The notes: a model not told the origin generated them from the letters alone. A stretch of 64,000 nucleotides of DNA from Arcticibacterium luteifluviistationis (GCF_003258705.1 NZ_CP029480.1:1612001-1676000); one strand, 5' to 3'. Shown: positions 35,166 to 45,599, counted from the stretch's first letter. Numbers and translations: made by a program.

Positions 35166-36296
35166 TTAAAGGTATTTCTCCCACCATCTTTCATTAGGTA
35201 ATGGTTTATGATTAATAGATATGGTTTGGCCAATTTGCGGTAAAACCATTCTTACATTCATTTTTTCGGCTGCGGCAGTAGCTCTTTCTACAGACTCTTG
35301 CCATGGATGAAGGGCTAGTGTAAAAGCTCCCCAGTGAATAGGCATCATTTGCTCTGCTTTAATGTCTATACTTGCCTGAACGGTCTCTTCTGGCATCATA
35401 TGAATGTTATCCCAGCGTTCGTTATATTGACCACATTCCATCATGGAAAAATTAAATGGGCCGTACTTTTGACCAATTTCTTTGAAGTGAGGGCCATAAC
35501 CGCTGTCACCACTAAAGTAAATATTGTCTTCTTTTCCTTTAATCACCCATGAAGCCCAAAGGGTAGTGAATCGGTCACCAATTCCTCTTCCAGAAAAATG
35601 TCTTGCTGGTGTACAAGCTAGTTTTAAGCCTTTGAAATCGGCTTCTTCCCACCAATCAAATTCCTTTATTTTTTCTGGAGAGACGCCCCACTTTTCTAAA
35701 TGGCTTCCTAAACCCAATGGTACATAAAACTGTTTTACTTTGTCTTTCAAAAGTAGAATGGACTCATAATCCAGGTGGTCGTAATGGTCATGAGAAAAAA
35801 CTACGAGGTCTATTTCTGGAAGATTGGCAATTTCAATTGGTAACTCTTTGCTATATCTTTTAGAGCCTAACATGGCTACTGGAGATGGGGTGGCTCCGAG
35901 CATGGGGTCAAGTAATATTTTAAGGCTGTCCATTTCTAAAAGAAAAGAGGAATGGCCAAACCAAGTTATTTGTGTGCTATCACCTATTCTATTTTGAATA
36001 GCTAAAGAGTCTATTTTTTGAACCGGTAGGTCAACTTTGGGCTCGCGTCCTTCTTTGTTTAAGTATTCAGGAATCATCTTGACAGCTTCCCAAGTACCCA
36101 TTTCCATAATAGTTTCGGTAGCGTTCATAAAAAGGCCGTCTTTAAAGTTGACAGATTTTTTATAGTTTTCTAGCTTCTCAGCACTTGGTTTTACCCCAAA
36201 AACGGGATGGAAGTTCATAAAAATAGCTGTGCCAGCTATAATCAAAACCAGTATGGCGGCAATTGCGAGGAATATCATTTTCAAGGTTCTTTTCAT
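35166..36296 (-). CDS. Membrane-anchored MBL-fold hydrolase (NAPE-PLD/UlaG-like)
   Basis: 376 residues from ATG 36296; a GTG six codons upstream is also in frame. One membrane helix (about 5-28) anchors a metallo-beta-lactamase domain with WFGHSSFLLEMD, LLDPMLG and the zinc motif VFSHDHYDHLD, plus YFSGDSGYG and a late PIHWGAFTLALHPW. This arrangement is that of NAPE-hydrolysing phospholipase-D-like and UlaG-like proteins. A lipid substrate is possible but unproven. Confidence 0.88.
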   Translation of the reverse strand: MKRTLKMIFLAIAAILVLIIAGTAIFMNFHPVFGVKPSAEKLENYKKSVNFKDGLFMNATETIMEMGTWEAVKMIPEYLNKEGREPKVDLPVQKIDSLAIQNRIGDSTQITWFGHSSFLLEMDSLKILLDPMLGATPSPVAMLGSKRYSKELPIEIANLPEIDLVVFSHDHYDHLDYESILLLKDKVKQFYVPLGLGSHLEKWGVSPEKIKEFDWWEEADFKGLKLACTPARHFSGRGIGDRFTTLWASWVIKGKEDNIYFSGDSGYGPHFKEIGQKYGPFNFSMMECGQYNERWDNIHMMPEETVQASIDIKAEQMMPIHWGAFTLALHPWQESVERATAAAEKMNVRMVLPQIGQTISINHKPLPNERWWEKYL

Positions 36297-36400
36297 TGGT
36301 ATGTGAGTAATCACTTACAAAAAGCTATTTTATATTTTATTAGTTCATTTGTTGGTTCAAATTATCGAAAATTAATGGAGTAATGGTTCTCTTAAAAGTA

Positions 36401-36438
36401 AAAAGCCCCTTGTCAAAGAATTATGACAAGGAGCTTTT
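36401..36438 (-). terminator. Terminator of the susC-susD unit
   Basis: AAAAGC-x-CCTTGTCA (36401-36415) and TGACAAGG-x-GCTTTT (36424-36438) form a 15-position stem with one mismatch and an 8-nt loop, 20 nt past the SusD stop on the minus strand. Confidence 0.9.
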
Positions 36439-36458
36439 ATGAAAAGGGCTGGGTTTGC

Positions 36459-38018
36459 CTATCCTGGATACCCCGGGTTTTGAGGTTTCAAATTCGGGTT
36501 GTTTAACATTTCTTGCGTTCCAAGAGGAAGTAGAAGATGTTTTTCTTGAAGAGCTTGGTTAGAACTCAAGTTAACGTGACCTACAAATGCATCAAAACCA
36601 TCTGTATTTTCATTATAGGCTTTTCTTAGTCTAACCATGTCAAACCAAGTGATTTGCTCATAGCATAGCTCATGCCATCTTTCTTTCCATACAGCCTCTC
36701 TGAATGAGCTTTGATTGTACTCACCTAATGCAGGGGTAGCTAAGGTAGCTCTATCTCTAATTTCCTTTAATGCATCATATGCTTCCTGCGTAGGTCCTCC
36801 TAGTTCGTTTTGAGCCTCAGCAAATAATAATAGCACTTCTGCATATCTTATTTGAGGAACGTTCAGGTTATTATTTCTTGAACCTGGATTATCCTTTGTT
36901 CCGTTTGAAGCGGTGTTAAAGTGTTTGAAAATATAAGGAGCACCTAAATCAAACTCTTCTCCACTACCGTTTGTATAGTAAGTGTTATAGAAATAGCCTT
37001 CCTGATTTTTAGTTCTTAAATCTCCATCCTCGAAAGAGTTATAAAAAGCTGGCGTAGGTACAGTACTACCCGTTCCTGATGGCCCATTATAGGTTACAGG
37101 CTTAAAGTTAGGGTACATGTTGTCCATTGGGTTGCTAGCTACCACATTATTATACTGAAGCATAAAAAGGTGTTCTACAGTGTTCTTTAGGTTCTCTTGG
37201 TGTACTTCTCCATAAGTAGAAAACAGACCAATAGAGACGTTACCATTAGCATAATCAATAACTTCTTTAGACTTTGAAGCAGCTAGTTGATAATGCGAAG
37301 CTCCTTTCTGAAGTGGAAAACCCGCCATGGTTAAGTATACACGAGCTAACTGAGCTTTTACCGCCGCTAGAGATACTCTTCCGCTAGCATCCATCCATGG
37401 AAGTCCTGCTGCTTCTGCTATTTTTAAGTCTGACTCTATCAGGCTATAAACTTCTTCTTGAGAAGTTCTAGCTGGTAAGAAGTCTTCAGAGGAAGCCGTT
37501 TGAGGTTCTGTTATTAAAGGAACATCACCCCATAGTCTTACAGCCGTGAAATATGCAGTAGCTCTTAAGAAACGGGCTTCGCCCAATATTCTAGTTTTCT
37601 GAGCTTCATCCATTGGTGTAATATCCGGAACTTTAGCTATTACTTGATTTGCTTGTGCTATGACTTTATAAACGCCATTCCAGTAGTTAACTACGTGTCC
37701 GGTGTTACCATCATGTACTAAACCATATAGGTTGTTCAAGTCTGAGTTTTGAGCAGTTTCAGTGGTAGAAGTACCAGAAAGTGCTTCTAAAAGTTGCCAG
37801 TTTGAAGAGAAGATACCAGCACCATATCCCATGTAACGCATATCAGCATAAACTGAAGCAAGAGCCGCCTCAGCATGGTCAGGTATTTGGTAAAAACTTT
37901 CTGGGCTTAAGTTTGAGGGAGCCACCTCATCCAGAAATTCAGAGCAGCTCACGGTACTGAATAAAATGATAATACTAAGTATCATTTTACCAATTTGGTT
38001 ATTTATTAAAAATCTCAT
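36459..38018 (-). CDS. SusD-family outer-membrane nutrient-binding lipoprotein
   Basis: 519 residues. Lipobox near C25 (FSTVSC), then the SusD N-terminal signature EFLDEVAPSNLSPESFYQ and DHAEAALASVYADMR. Helical TPR-like repeats follow (ARFLRATAYFTAVRLWGDVP), and the C-terminus has RWHELCYEQITWFDMVRLRK. SusD proteins sit as a lid over the SusC channel and bind glycans or other polymers. It follows susC by 30 nt. No hydrolase is next to the pair, so the substrate is unknown. Confidence 0.95.
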   Translation of the reverse strand: MRFLINNQIGKMILSIIILFSTVSCSEFLDEVAPSNLSPESFYQIPDHAEAALASVYADMRYMGYGAGIFSSNWQLLEALSGTSTTETAQNSDLNNLYGLVHDGNTGHVVNYWNGVYKVIAQANQVIAKVPDITPMDEAQKTRILGEARFLRATAYFTAVRLWGDVPLITEPQTASSEDFLPARTSQEEVYSLIESDLKIAEAAGLPWMDASGRVSLAAVKAQLARVYLTMAGFPLQKGASHYQLAASKSKEVIDYANGNVSIGLFSTYGEVHQENLKNTVEHLFMLQYNNVVASNPMDNMYPNFKPVTYNGPSGTGSTVPTPAFYNSFEDGDLRTKNQEGYFYNTYYTNGSGEEFDLGAPYIFKHFNTASNGTKDNPGSRNNNLNVPQIRYAEVLLLFAEAQNELGGPTQEAYDALKEIRDRATLATPALGEYNQSSFREAVWKERWHELCYEQITWFDMVRLRKAYNENTDGFDAFVGHVNLSSNQALQEKHLLLPLGTQEMLNNPNLKPQNPGYPG

Positions 38019-38048
38019 TTTGTCGTTCTTTTTGATACTTTAGAAATA

Positions 38049-41000
38049 TTATAATGTTACCTGAAGACCTAACATGTAAGTAGTAGGTTTTGGGTAATTG
38101 TGCCATATCATCCCTTGAGAGAATGCATTGCTTCCGTTATCACCTCTAACAGGAGACGTCTCTGGGTCACCCACTATAGGGTCTTCCACTAGCAAGAAGA
38201 AGTTTTGAACTGATGTATAGACTCTTAGTCTACTTAATTTCAGTTTTTCAAGCGTTGTTTGAGGGAATGTATAGCCCAACATTGCATTTTTTCCTCTTAA
38301 GAAAGAACCGTTTTTAATCCAGTGAGAATCTACATTTGTCACATAACCAGCACGTGTATCTCTAATTTCAGCAATCATCGTGTTTTGGTTTGTAGGAGTC
38401 CAAGCGTCAAGAACAGACGTATAACTATTAGCCAAAGCTTGGCGGTCTTCACTTGGGTGAAGGTTCATCATCATCACGTCATTACCAAACATGAATTGCG
38501 TTTCAAATAAGAAATCAAAACCTTTAAAACGAAGGTTGTTAGTAAGAGCACCCCAGCCTTTAGGGCTACCGTTACCAATAATGGAACGGTCAGCATCCGT
38601 AATGGCTTTGTCACCGTTTACATCTAAGTATTTGATATCTCCAGGTAGCATGGTAAGACCATTTCTATAACTGGTAAACTGAGCAGCTTCGTCACGCTCG
38701 GCTTCGCTCCAAACACCTAATCTAGTAAGTCCCCAGAAAGAACCTACGGCTTCACCTACTCTAATGATATTAGTTGGGTTAGTGAAGTTTGGTCCACCCA
38801 CACCAAAGATGTCAGATGGGGTTGCTAAAGACAATACTTTATTCTGATTGAAAGAGATGTTGAACGATGTAGTCCACTCTAAAGGTCCTTTAACAATATT
38901 GTTTGTATTAAGAGTTAGTTCAAGACCTTTATTCTCCATAGAACCTACGTTTCTACGAATGGTTGCATAACCACTTGTTTGTGGTACTGGAGCATCCAAA
39001 AGCATATCTGTAGTTTTTCTATAGTAGTAATCTGCTTCAAGGTTAATTCTTCCATTGAAAAGGCCAACTTCTACACCAAAGTCAGTTTGTGCAGTTTTTT
39101 CCCAACGTAAATCTGGGTTTGCTAATCTAGAAAGACCTGTTCCTGAAACTCTACTGTCGTTATAAATAGTAGAGTAATTAGAACTAAGAAGAGACAGCGA
39201 TGAGTATGCTGGAATTTCAGAGTTACCCGTCAAACCATAACTAGTTCTTAATTTTAAATTAGAGATAACATTGTTGCCTTGTAAGAAATTCTCTTCAGAC
39301 ACACGCCATGCTAATGCACCAGACGGGAAGAATGCGAACTTATGGTTTTCTCCAAACTTGGAAGAACCATCGGCACGACCTGTAAACGTAACCAAGTATT
39401 TGTTCTTTAGGCCATAGTTTAACCTACCGAAGTATGAGTTAAATGAATTTCTGCTGGCACCAGAACCTACAGATGGGTTAGTAGCACCCGCTCCTAAGTT
39501 ATTGAACGTGAAGTAATCAGTAGCAAAGCCGGAAACACTAGCATTCATATCAAAAAAGTTGGTTTCTTGCCAAGAGATACCTAAAAGACCTGTAATAGAG
39601 TGAATGTCTTTAAAGTCTTTAGTGTATGTCAAGTAGTTTTCAAGTGACCAAAAACTCTCTTTGCCATTGTATGCAGATGCATTACCTTGGGCACCAATGT
39701 TCAACGTTCTTGTTTGAGACTGATTGATTTCGCCAGTTCTAATGTTTGTACCTAAAACAGTTCTCATTTCAAGACCTTCCATAAACTTGATATTGGAGTA
39801 AATACTACCAATAGAAGTTTGAGTGTTCATGATATATTTTCTGTTTGTAGACCTATGCACCGAACTCATGGTTCCTTCAGCAAATGGATAGTCTCTGTTA
39901 TTAGCAAAGGTTCCATCTTCATACCTTACTGGTAAGAAAGGGAAATCTTCTACTATTTGACGAGCTACGGCATCGCTAATGTCGACTACATTTTCCGTTT
40001 GGTTATTGTAGCTTAACGTTCCTCCTACTTTTAACCAGCTAGTGATGTTGTCATCAATTGTAAATCTGGCAGAGTATCTCTTCAGGTAAGAGTTAATCAA
40101 AAGACCTTGGTCATTTCTGTATCCTAAAGACAGCGAATGTTGCGTTTTTTGGTTTCCACCACTAAATCCTAGTTGATGGTTTTGAGATATTTTGTTTTGA
40201 ACATTAGCCTCTAACCAATTAGTATCATATTTAGGATTGCCGTTGGCATCAAATACTCTTGGGTCGGTACGGCGTAATGCAGGATTAAGGTATTCCCATT
40301 TTCCGGCAGCCCAACCATCTGGATCATATTTTTCCATGTTAGCCCATGCTAAGTCTTCTGTAGCCATGTATTGTTCAGCATTAAGTACTTGCGGAGGATT
40401 TGGCCCAATAACATTTACAGATAAGTCTGTATTATAAGTAATTTGACTGTCTCCGGCTTTTCCTTTTTTAGTAGTTACCAAAATTACACCGTTGGCTCCT
40501 CTTGCTCCATAAATCGCGGTAGATGATGCATCTTTCAATACCTCAACAGATACGATATCATTTGGATTAATGTAGTCAATGGCTGAAGTGAATTGCGACT
40601 GATTTCCTTGAGGTAGCATGACACCATCTACCACATAAAGAGGATTGTTAGAAGAGTTAATCGAGCTAAAACCTCTAATTCTTATTTGAGTTTTACCACC
40701 TGGTCTTCCAGAGTTAGAACTTACCTGAACACCAGCCATTCTTCCAGAAAGGCCTTGAGCCAAAGAAGGTGCTGGTCTTTCTAATAACTGCTCTTCTTTA
40801 ACGCTACTTACAGAACCCGTTAAATCTGACTTTTTAAGTGTACCGTAACCAATTACTACTACTTCTTCCAGTAGTTTATCATCTGGCGTCATAGAAACAT
40901 TAACCAAGGTTTGGTTACCAACTGAGATTTCTTGACTTGCATACCCAATTAAAGAGAAAATTAATGAAGCACCAGTATTTGGCACTTCTATTTCGTAGGT

Positions 41001-41261
41001 CCCATCTACATTTGTGATGGTTCCTCTTGTGGTACCTTTTAAAACAATACTAACACCAGGTATTCCAGTGTCTGTTTCGTCTTTAACCGTACCAGTTATT
41101 TTCTTGTCAACCGCTATATTGTCGGTGATTTTGATGTTAAGGTTATTGGTGTAACCTTCTGCAAAAGAGCTGGTTGTGGAGGATAATAGGATGGCTGATA
41201 CAGCGGCTGTTACCTTTACTCCTCTTAACCACAATTTGCGGGTAGAGTATAATTTAAGCAT
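38049..41261 (-). CDS. SusC-family TonB-dependent outer-membrane transporter
   Basis: 1070 residues: signal peptide (cleavage near SSFA), an N-terminal carboxypeptidase-regulatory-like domain (ITGTVKDETDTGIPGVSIVL, about 55-135), a TonB-box region, the plug (VVVIGYGTLKKSDLTGSVSS, PLYVVDGVML, ILKDASSTAIYGARGANG-type motif) and a 22-strand barrel ending in a terminal hydrophobic strand (MLGLQVTL). It imports oligomers across the outer membrane together with SusD. The 573-nt region upstream holds no gene. It is the first gene of the susC-susD unit. Confidence 0.96.
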   Translation of the reverse strand: MLKLYSTRKLWLRGVKVTAAVSAILLSSTTSSFAEGYTNNLNIKITDNIAVDKKITGTVKDETDTGIPGVSIVLKGTTRGTITNVDGTYEIEVPNTGASLIFSLIGYASQEISVGNQTLVNVSMTPDDKLLEEVVVIGYGTLKKSDLTGSVSSVKEEQLLERPAPSLAQGLSGRMAGVQVSSNSGRPGGKTQIRIRGFSSINSSNNPLYVVDGVMLPQGNQSQFTSAIDYINPNDIVSVEVLKDASSTAIYGARGANGVILVTTKKGKAGDSQITYNTDLSVNVIGPNPPQVLNAEQYMATEDLAWANMEKYDPDGWAAGKWEYLNPALRRTDPRVFDANGNPKYDTNWLEANVQNKISQNHQLGFSGGNQKTQHSLSLGYRNDQGLLINSYLKRYSARFTIDDNITSWLKVGGTLSYNNQTENVVDISDAVARQIVEDFPFLPVRYEDGTFANNRDYPFAEGTMSSVHRSTNRKYIMNTQTSIGSIYSNIKFMEGLEMRTVLGTNIRTGEINQSQTRTLNIGAQGNASAYNGKESFWSLENYLTYTKDFKDIHSITGLLGISWQETNFFDMNASVSGFATDYFTFNNLGAGATNPSVGSGASRNSFNSYFGRLNYGLKNKYLVTFTGRADGSSKFGENHKFAFFPSGALAWRVSEENFLQGNNVISNLKLRTSYGLTGNSEIPAYSSLSLLSSNYSTIYNDSRVSGTGLSRLANPDLRWEKTAQTDFGVEVGLFNGRINLEADYYYRKTTDMLLDAPVPQTSGYATIRRNVGSMENKGLELTLNTNNIVKGPLEWTTSFNISFNQNKVLSLATPSDIFGVGGPNFTNPTNIIRVGEAVGSFWGLTRLGVWSEAERDEAAQFTSYRNGLTMLPGDIKYLDVNGDKAITDADRSIIGNGSPKGWGALTNNLRFKGFDFLFETQFMFGNDVMMMNLHPSEDRQALANSYTSVLDAWTPTNQNTMIAEIRDTRAGYVTNVDSHWIKNGSFLRGKNAMLGYTFPQTTLEKLKLSRLRVYTSVQNFFLLVEDPIVGDPETSPVRGDNGSNAFSQGMIWHNYPKPTTYMLGLQVTL

Positions 41262-41834
41262 AAATAGGGGAAATTAATTAAGAGTGATTGAATTGAATAA
41301 TATTGACTAAAAGTAGTCCTTTATTAACATTTTTTAAAAAATGCCAGATTATCTTTTGTTTAAAAAGTACACAAATATCTTTTCTGAATACCAAATTTAT
41401 AAAAGTGTATATGACTTGAATTCTTATTGTCAATTAGGATTTATTTGCTCCGTTTGGTGCGAAAAGTTAAGCCTATTTATGTAGTTCTTTGACAATAAGT
41501 AAGTTCTGTCTGAATCAGGTGATAGTGTTTTTTGTTGTGTCTTTTTGACATTTAAAAGAGTTGGTTTTCTTCTTTTTAGTAGACTGCCTTTGATTAGGTT
41601 TTGGCGGAATTATGGGAAACAATGATAGGTATAGGCTATCAAAATAATGAACTAAGAAGAATGAGAAATTGAAGGCTTAAAGACGAGTTACTAGGTGAAC
41701 AGGTCTATGAGAATCACTGATGAACTGATGGTTTGCAGTGTAGAGTCTTTTTGAAGAATAAGCGACTATAAAAAAGAAAGGCTGGTAGGGCTTTATGCCA
41801 TACCAGCTTTTCATATGTTTTGAGAACTATTGTT
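41262..41834. other. Gene-free region between susC and ppnP
   Basis: 573 nt with no credible reading frame or RNA gene. It contains a TAAATTTG -7-like element on the minus strand (41399-41392), a small inverted repeat GACTA/TAGTC (41305-41318) close to the susC start, and the ppnP terminator (41771-41807). The rest shows nothing I can assign. Confidence 0.6.
41771..41807 (-). terminator. Terminator of ppnP
   Basis: GCTGGTA (41781-41787) and TACCAGC (41801-41807), with extra pairing GGC/GCC inside. On the minus strand this is followed by CTTTCTTTTTT. It lies 28 nt past the stop. Confidence 0.75.
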
Positions 41835-42116
41835 CTAGATATACTGACACATATAAGAAGTCTGCGTTTCCACTTTAACTTTAAAAGAAGAATCTCCAAT
41901 CACATTAAAGTGCTGACCTCCGTTAAATGTTTTCCATTCTGTCTCGTTTGGTAACAAAACTGTTAAAGCTCCCTGTATCACATTCATGATTTCTGGTGCA
42001 CCTGTGCCAAAAGTGTATTCTCCGGGCTCCATCACGCCAATAGATGATTTACCTTCTGGTGTTTCATATCCAAGAGATTTTACATTGTTGTCGAAATATA
42101 CGTTTGCTTCTATCAT
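41835..42116 (-). CDS. ppnP: Pyrimidine/purine nucleoside phosphorylase
   Basis: 93 residues, the complete length of the family formerly called DUF1255/YaiE. Motifs: NVYFDNNVKSLGYETPEGKS, SIGVMEPGEYTFGTGAPEIM, NGGQHFNVIGDSSFKVKV. It is a small cupin-like enzyme that phosphorolyses nucleosides to base plus ribose 1-phosphate. It has its own terminator. Confidence 0.92.
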   Translation of the reverse strand: MIEANVYFDNNVKSLGYETPEGKSSIGVMEPGEYTFGTGAPEIMNVIQGALTVLLPNETEWKTFNGGQHFNVIGDSSFKVKVETQTSYMCQYI

Positions 42117-42173
42117 GTTTATTTTGTCTGGTGTTTTATGCCGGATGTTTGGTGTTTTTTTATTCTAAGATTT

Positions 42174-42197
42174 AAAAGCTTGCATCCGACAGCAAGC
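42174..42197 (-). terminator. Probable terminator of ileS
   Basis: Minus strand: GCTTGC (42197-42192), 8-nt loop, GCAAGC (42183-42178), then TTTT (42177-42174). Located 22 nt past the ileS stop. Confidence 0.55.
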
Positions 42198-42218
42198 ATC
42201 TAACATCCAGCATTTATA

Positions 42219-45200
42219 CTAAGCTACACTCACGTTAAGAATTAAAAGATACTCTTCCATTTCTATTTCTGTAGTGTCCGTTACACTTTCTTCAACTTCT
42301 AGGCTTAAGGCTTGCACTTCTTCGCATATATAAGGGGCATAGGCATCTATGGCTGTTGCTAACTCCTCATTATTGTTTTGAAGCTTTATGTTGATTTTGT
42401 CGGTGATTTCAAAGCCGGTGTCTTTACGGTAGTTTTGAATTTTATTGACAAAATCTCTGGCAATACCTTCGTGTTTTAACTCCTCTGAAATATGCACATC
42501 TAAGGCTACGGTAAGGTTTCCATCTTGAGCCGTTAAATATCCTGGAAGGTCTTCGGTTAGTATTTCTACATCAGAAAGCTCAATTTCTCCAACAGGTAAT
42601 GTCAACTTTCCATTAGCCTCTATTTCCTTAATGGCCGCTGCATCCATGGCGGAGATAGCTCCCGCCACAGCTTTCATTTCTTTGCCGTATTTAGGTCCTA
42701 AGGTTTTGAAATTTGGCTTAACTTTTTTGCTCAATACCCCAGAGGCATCGTCTAAATATTCAACTGCTTTAATGTTAACCTCGGTTTTGATGAGGTCTTC
42801 TACAGATGTGATTTGAGTTCTTACTTTTTCAGAAAGAACCGGTATCAATATTTTTGCCAAAGGCTGACGCACCTTCAGTTGGTTTCCTTTTCTTAAACCA
42901 TGAACCAGTGAACTTAATCGCTGAGCATAGTCCATAGACTCTTGCAGGTTTTCATCTATCCAGTCCGTATTAGGAACAGGGAAATCTGAAAGGTGTACAG
43001 AAACCTTATCGTTTTCGCACTTTAAGTTTTTATATAGCCAGTCGCTGTAAAAAGGAGCAATAGGCGACATCAACTGAGCTACGGTTTTAAGACAAACACC
43101 CAATGTTTCGTAAGCTAGTTTTTTGTCCTCGCTAAGTTCACCTTTCCAGAAACGTCTTCTTCCAAGACGTACATACCAGTTAGAAAGCTGGTCAGTTACA
43201 AAATTCTGAATGGCTCTACCAGCTTTAGTTGGTTCATAGGTTTCATAAGCTTCATCCACGTCTTTAATTAGTGTTTGAAGTTTAGAAAGTACCCATTTAT
43301 CTAACTCTGTTGCTTTTGATAAGTCTATTTCTCCTGTGAAGTTATAGTTATCAAGATTCGCATAAAGTGCAAAGAAGTTGTAAGTATTTGTCAATGTTCC
43401 GAAGAACTTGTTTCTCGCTTCTGTGATGCCGTCAAGGTTGAACTTGAGGTTATCCCAAGGTTGAGCATTGGTAATCATGTACCATCTGGTAGGGTCGGCA
43501 CCGTAATTTTTTAAAGTCTCAAACGGGTCAACAGCATTGCCTAATCGCTTAGACATCTTATTGCCTTTGGCATCCAAAACAAGACCAGTAGAAACTACAT
43601 TTTTAAAAGCTACGGAGTCAAACAACATTCCAGAGATGGCGTGTAATGTAAAGAACCAACCTCTTGTTTGGTCTACACCTTCCGAGATGAAATCTGCGGG
43701 GAATGATTTGTCAAAAGTACCCTCATTCTCAAACGGGTAATGCCATTGAGCATAAGGCATGGCTCCTGAGTCAAACCAAACATCTATCAAATCAGGCTCA
43801 CGGAAAAGTACTTTTCCAGAATCAGAAATAAGATAAACATCATCTACATATGGCCTGTGGAGGTCTTCTTTTCCTTCTTTAAGTAAGGCTAAGAAAATAT
43901 CATTTTGAGCCTTTTGCTCAGTACTAAGTGCTGAACTCTCTTGAGCTTTGATGATTTCGTTCTCTAATTCTTTTTGAGAACCAATGCAGATTAATTCGTC
44001 ATCGTCATTTTTCCAGATAGGAAGTGGTGTGCCCCAAAATCTAGAACGAGACAGATTCCAGTCTACTAAGTTTTCTAACCAGTTTCCAAATCTTCCTGAA
44101 CCAGTTGATTCTGGTTTCCAGTTAATCTGTTTATTAAGTTCTACTAATTTGTCTTTAACCGCAGTGGTTTTTACAAACCAGCTATCTAAGGGATAGTACA
44201 AAATTGGCTTATCTGTACGCCAGCAGTGCGGGTAGGAGTGCTCATAACGCTGTACATTAAAGGCTCTATTCTCTTCCTTAAGCTTTATAGAAATTCTTTC
44301 ATCTACAGAAAGGTATTTATCTCTTCCTTGTTTTTTCTTTTGCTCTTCTAATTCAGCTTCCGTATAATACTCTGCTTTTACGTATTCTAGTGCAAAATCA
44401 GTTACTTCTTTAACAAAACGTCCCTTACGGTCAACTAACGGCATGTCTTTGCCAGTTTCGTCTTGAACCATAATGGCTCCTATGCCATTTTGCTGAGCTA
44501 CTTTAAAGTCATCCGCACCAAAAGTAGGAGCGGTATGCACCACACCAGTACCGTCTTCTGTAGTGACAAAGTCACCTATGATTATTTTAAAAGCATCTCC
44601 GTTTGGCTGTACATAAGGTAATAGTTGCTCATAGTTTAAACCTTCTATTTCGGAACCTTTAAAAACGGCTTCTACAGTCCATGGGATTACTTTTTTGTTT
44701 GAAGCTTCAAAGCCATCAAAATCACCATCCTTACCTTTCTCCGAGAAATTTTTACCTACTAAGTTTTTAGCAAGAATTAAATTGACAGGTAAGAAAGTAT
44801 ACGGGTTGAAAGTTTTAACCAAAGCATACTCAATGTTTTTACCTACGGTCAATGCCGTGTTTGATGGCAAAGTCCAAGGGGTGGTGGTCCATGCTAACAC
44901 AAAGACTTCTTCATTGCCGGCGGCATCAAAAACAAAAGCTGACTTCTCGTCTTTCTTTAACTTAAACTGAGCGGTCATAGAGGTGTCTTTAACATCTCTA
45001 TAGCAGCCTGGCTGATTAATCTCATGCGAAGAAAGTCCAGTACCTGCAGCTGGCGAATACGGCTGAATAGTGTATCCTTTATATAGTAAGTCTTTGTCGT
45101 ATAATTTTTTTAGCAAACTCCATACAGACTCTATGTATTCATTTTTATACGTGATATATGGGTCATCCATGTCTACCCAGTAGCCCATTTTATCTGTCAT

Positions 45201-45599
45201 GTCTTGCCAGATACCCGTAAACCTCATAACCGCTTCGCGGCATTTTTGGTTATACTCTGCTACGGAAATTTTCTTCCCTATATCCTCTTTGGTTATTCCA
45301 AGTTCTTTTTCTACTTGAAGTTCTACTGGAAGTCCGTGAGTATCCCAGCCACCTTTACGGTTTACCTGAAATCCTTTAAGCGTTTGGTAGCGACAAAAAA
45401 TATCTTTTATCGTTCTGGCCATTACATGGTGAATGCCAGGTGTTCCATTGGCTGAAGGTGGGCCTTCATAGAATGTAAAGGTTTTATTTCCTTCACGCTC
45501 TTCAATGGATTTCTTAAAGACATTCTCAGATTTCCAAAATGCTAAAACTTCGTCTGCTACGTCAGCGTAATTGACCGACTTATACTCAGGATATTTCAT
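42219..45599 (-). CDS. ileS: Isoleucyl-tRNA synthetase, type 2-like
   Basis: 1126 residues. Class I signature region PPSANGTPGIHHVMARTIKD near residue 48, editing-domain elements (AWTTTPWTLPSN, GTGVVHTAPTFGADDF) and KMSKR at 681-685 (AKGNKMSKRLGN). It charges tRNA-Ile with isoleucine and edits valine. Length and the GIHH form of the HIGH motif fit the longer, eukaryote-like type typical of Bacteroidota; this type is often less sensitive to mupirocin, which is family knowledge, not shown here. It is divergent from waaA. Confidence 0.96.
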   Translation of the reverse strand: MKYPEYKSVNYADVADEVLAFWKSENVFKKSIEEREGNKTFTFYEGPPSANGTPGIHHVMARTIKDIFCRYQTLKGFQVNRKGGWDTHGLPVELQVEKELGITKEDIGKKISVAEYNQKCREAVMRFTGIWQDMTDKMGYWVDMDDPYITYKNEYIESVWSLLKKLYDKDLLYKGYTIQPYSPAAGTGLSSHEINQPGCYRDVKDTSMTAQFKLKKDEKSAFVFDAAGNEEVFVLAWTTTPWTLPSNTALTVGKNIEYALVKTFNPYTFLPVNLILAKNLVGKNFSEKGKDGDFDGFEASNKKVIPWTVEAVFKGSEIEGLNYEQLLPYVQPNGDAFKIIIGDFVTTEDGTGVVHTAPTFGADDFKVAQQNGIGAIMVQDETGKDMPLVDRKGRFVKEVTDFALEYVKAEYYTEAELEEQKKKQGRDKYLSVDERISIKLKEENRAFNVQRYEHSYPHCWRTDKPILYYPLDSWFVKTTAVKDKLVELNKQINWKPESTGSGRFGNWLENLVDWNLSRSRFWGTPLPIWKNDDDELICIGSQKELENEIIKAQESSALSTEQKAQNDIFLALLKEGKEDLHRPYVDDVYLISDSGKVLFREPDLIDVWFDSGAMPYAQWHYPFENEGTFDKSFPADFISEGVDQTRGWFFTLHAISGMLFDSVAFKNVVSTGLVLDAKGNKMSKRLGNAVDPFETLKNYGADPTRWYMITNAQPWDNLKFNLDGITEARNKFFGTLTNTYNFFALYANLDNYNFTGEIDLSKATELDKWVLSKLQTLIKDVDEAYETYEPTKAGRAIQNFVTDQLSNWYVRLGRRRFWKGELSEDKKLAYETLGVCLKTVAQLMSPIAPFYSDWLYKNLKCENDKVSVHLSDFPVPNTDWIDENLQESMDYAQRLSSLVHGLRKGNQLKVRQPLAKILIPVLSEKVRTQITSVEDLIKTEVNIKAVEYLDDASGVLSKKVKPNFKTLGPKYGKEMKAVAGAISAMDAAAIKEIEANGKLTLPVGEIELSDVEILTEDLPGYLTAQDGNLTVALDVHISEELKHEGIARDFVNKIQNYRKDTGFEITDKINIKLQNNNEELATAIDAYAPYICEEVQALSLEVEESVTDTTEIEMEEYLLILNVSVA

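Noticed and set aside
41714-41899. 61-codon minus-strand frame overlapping ppnP
   Set aside because: It overlaps the clearly conserved ppnP in another frame and shows no family features.
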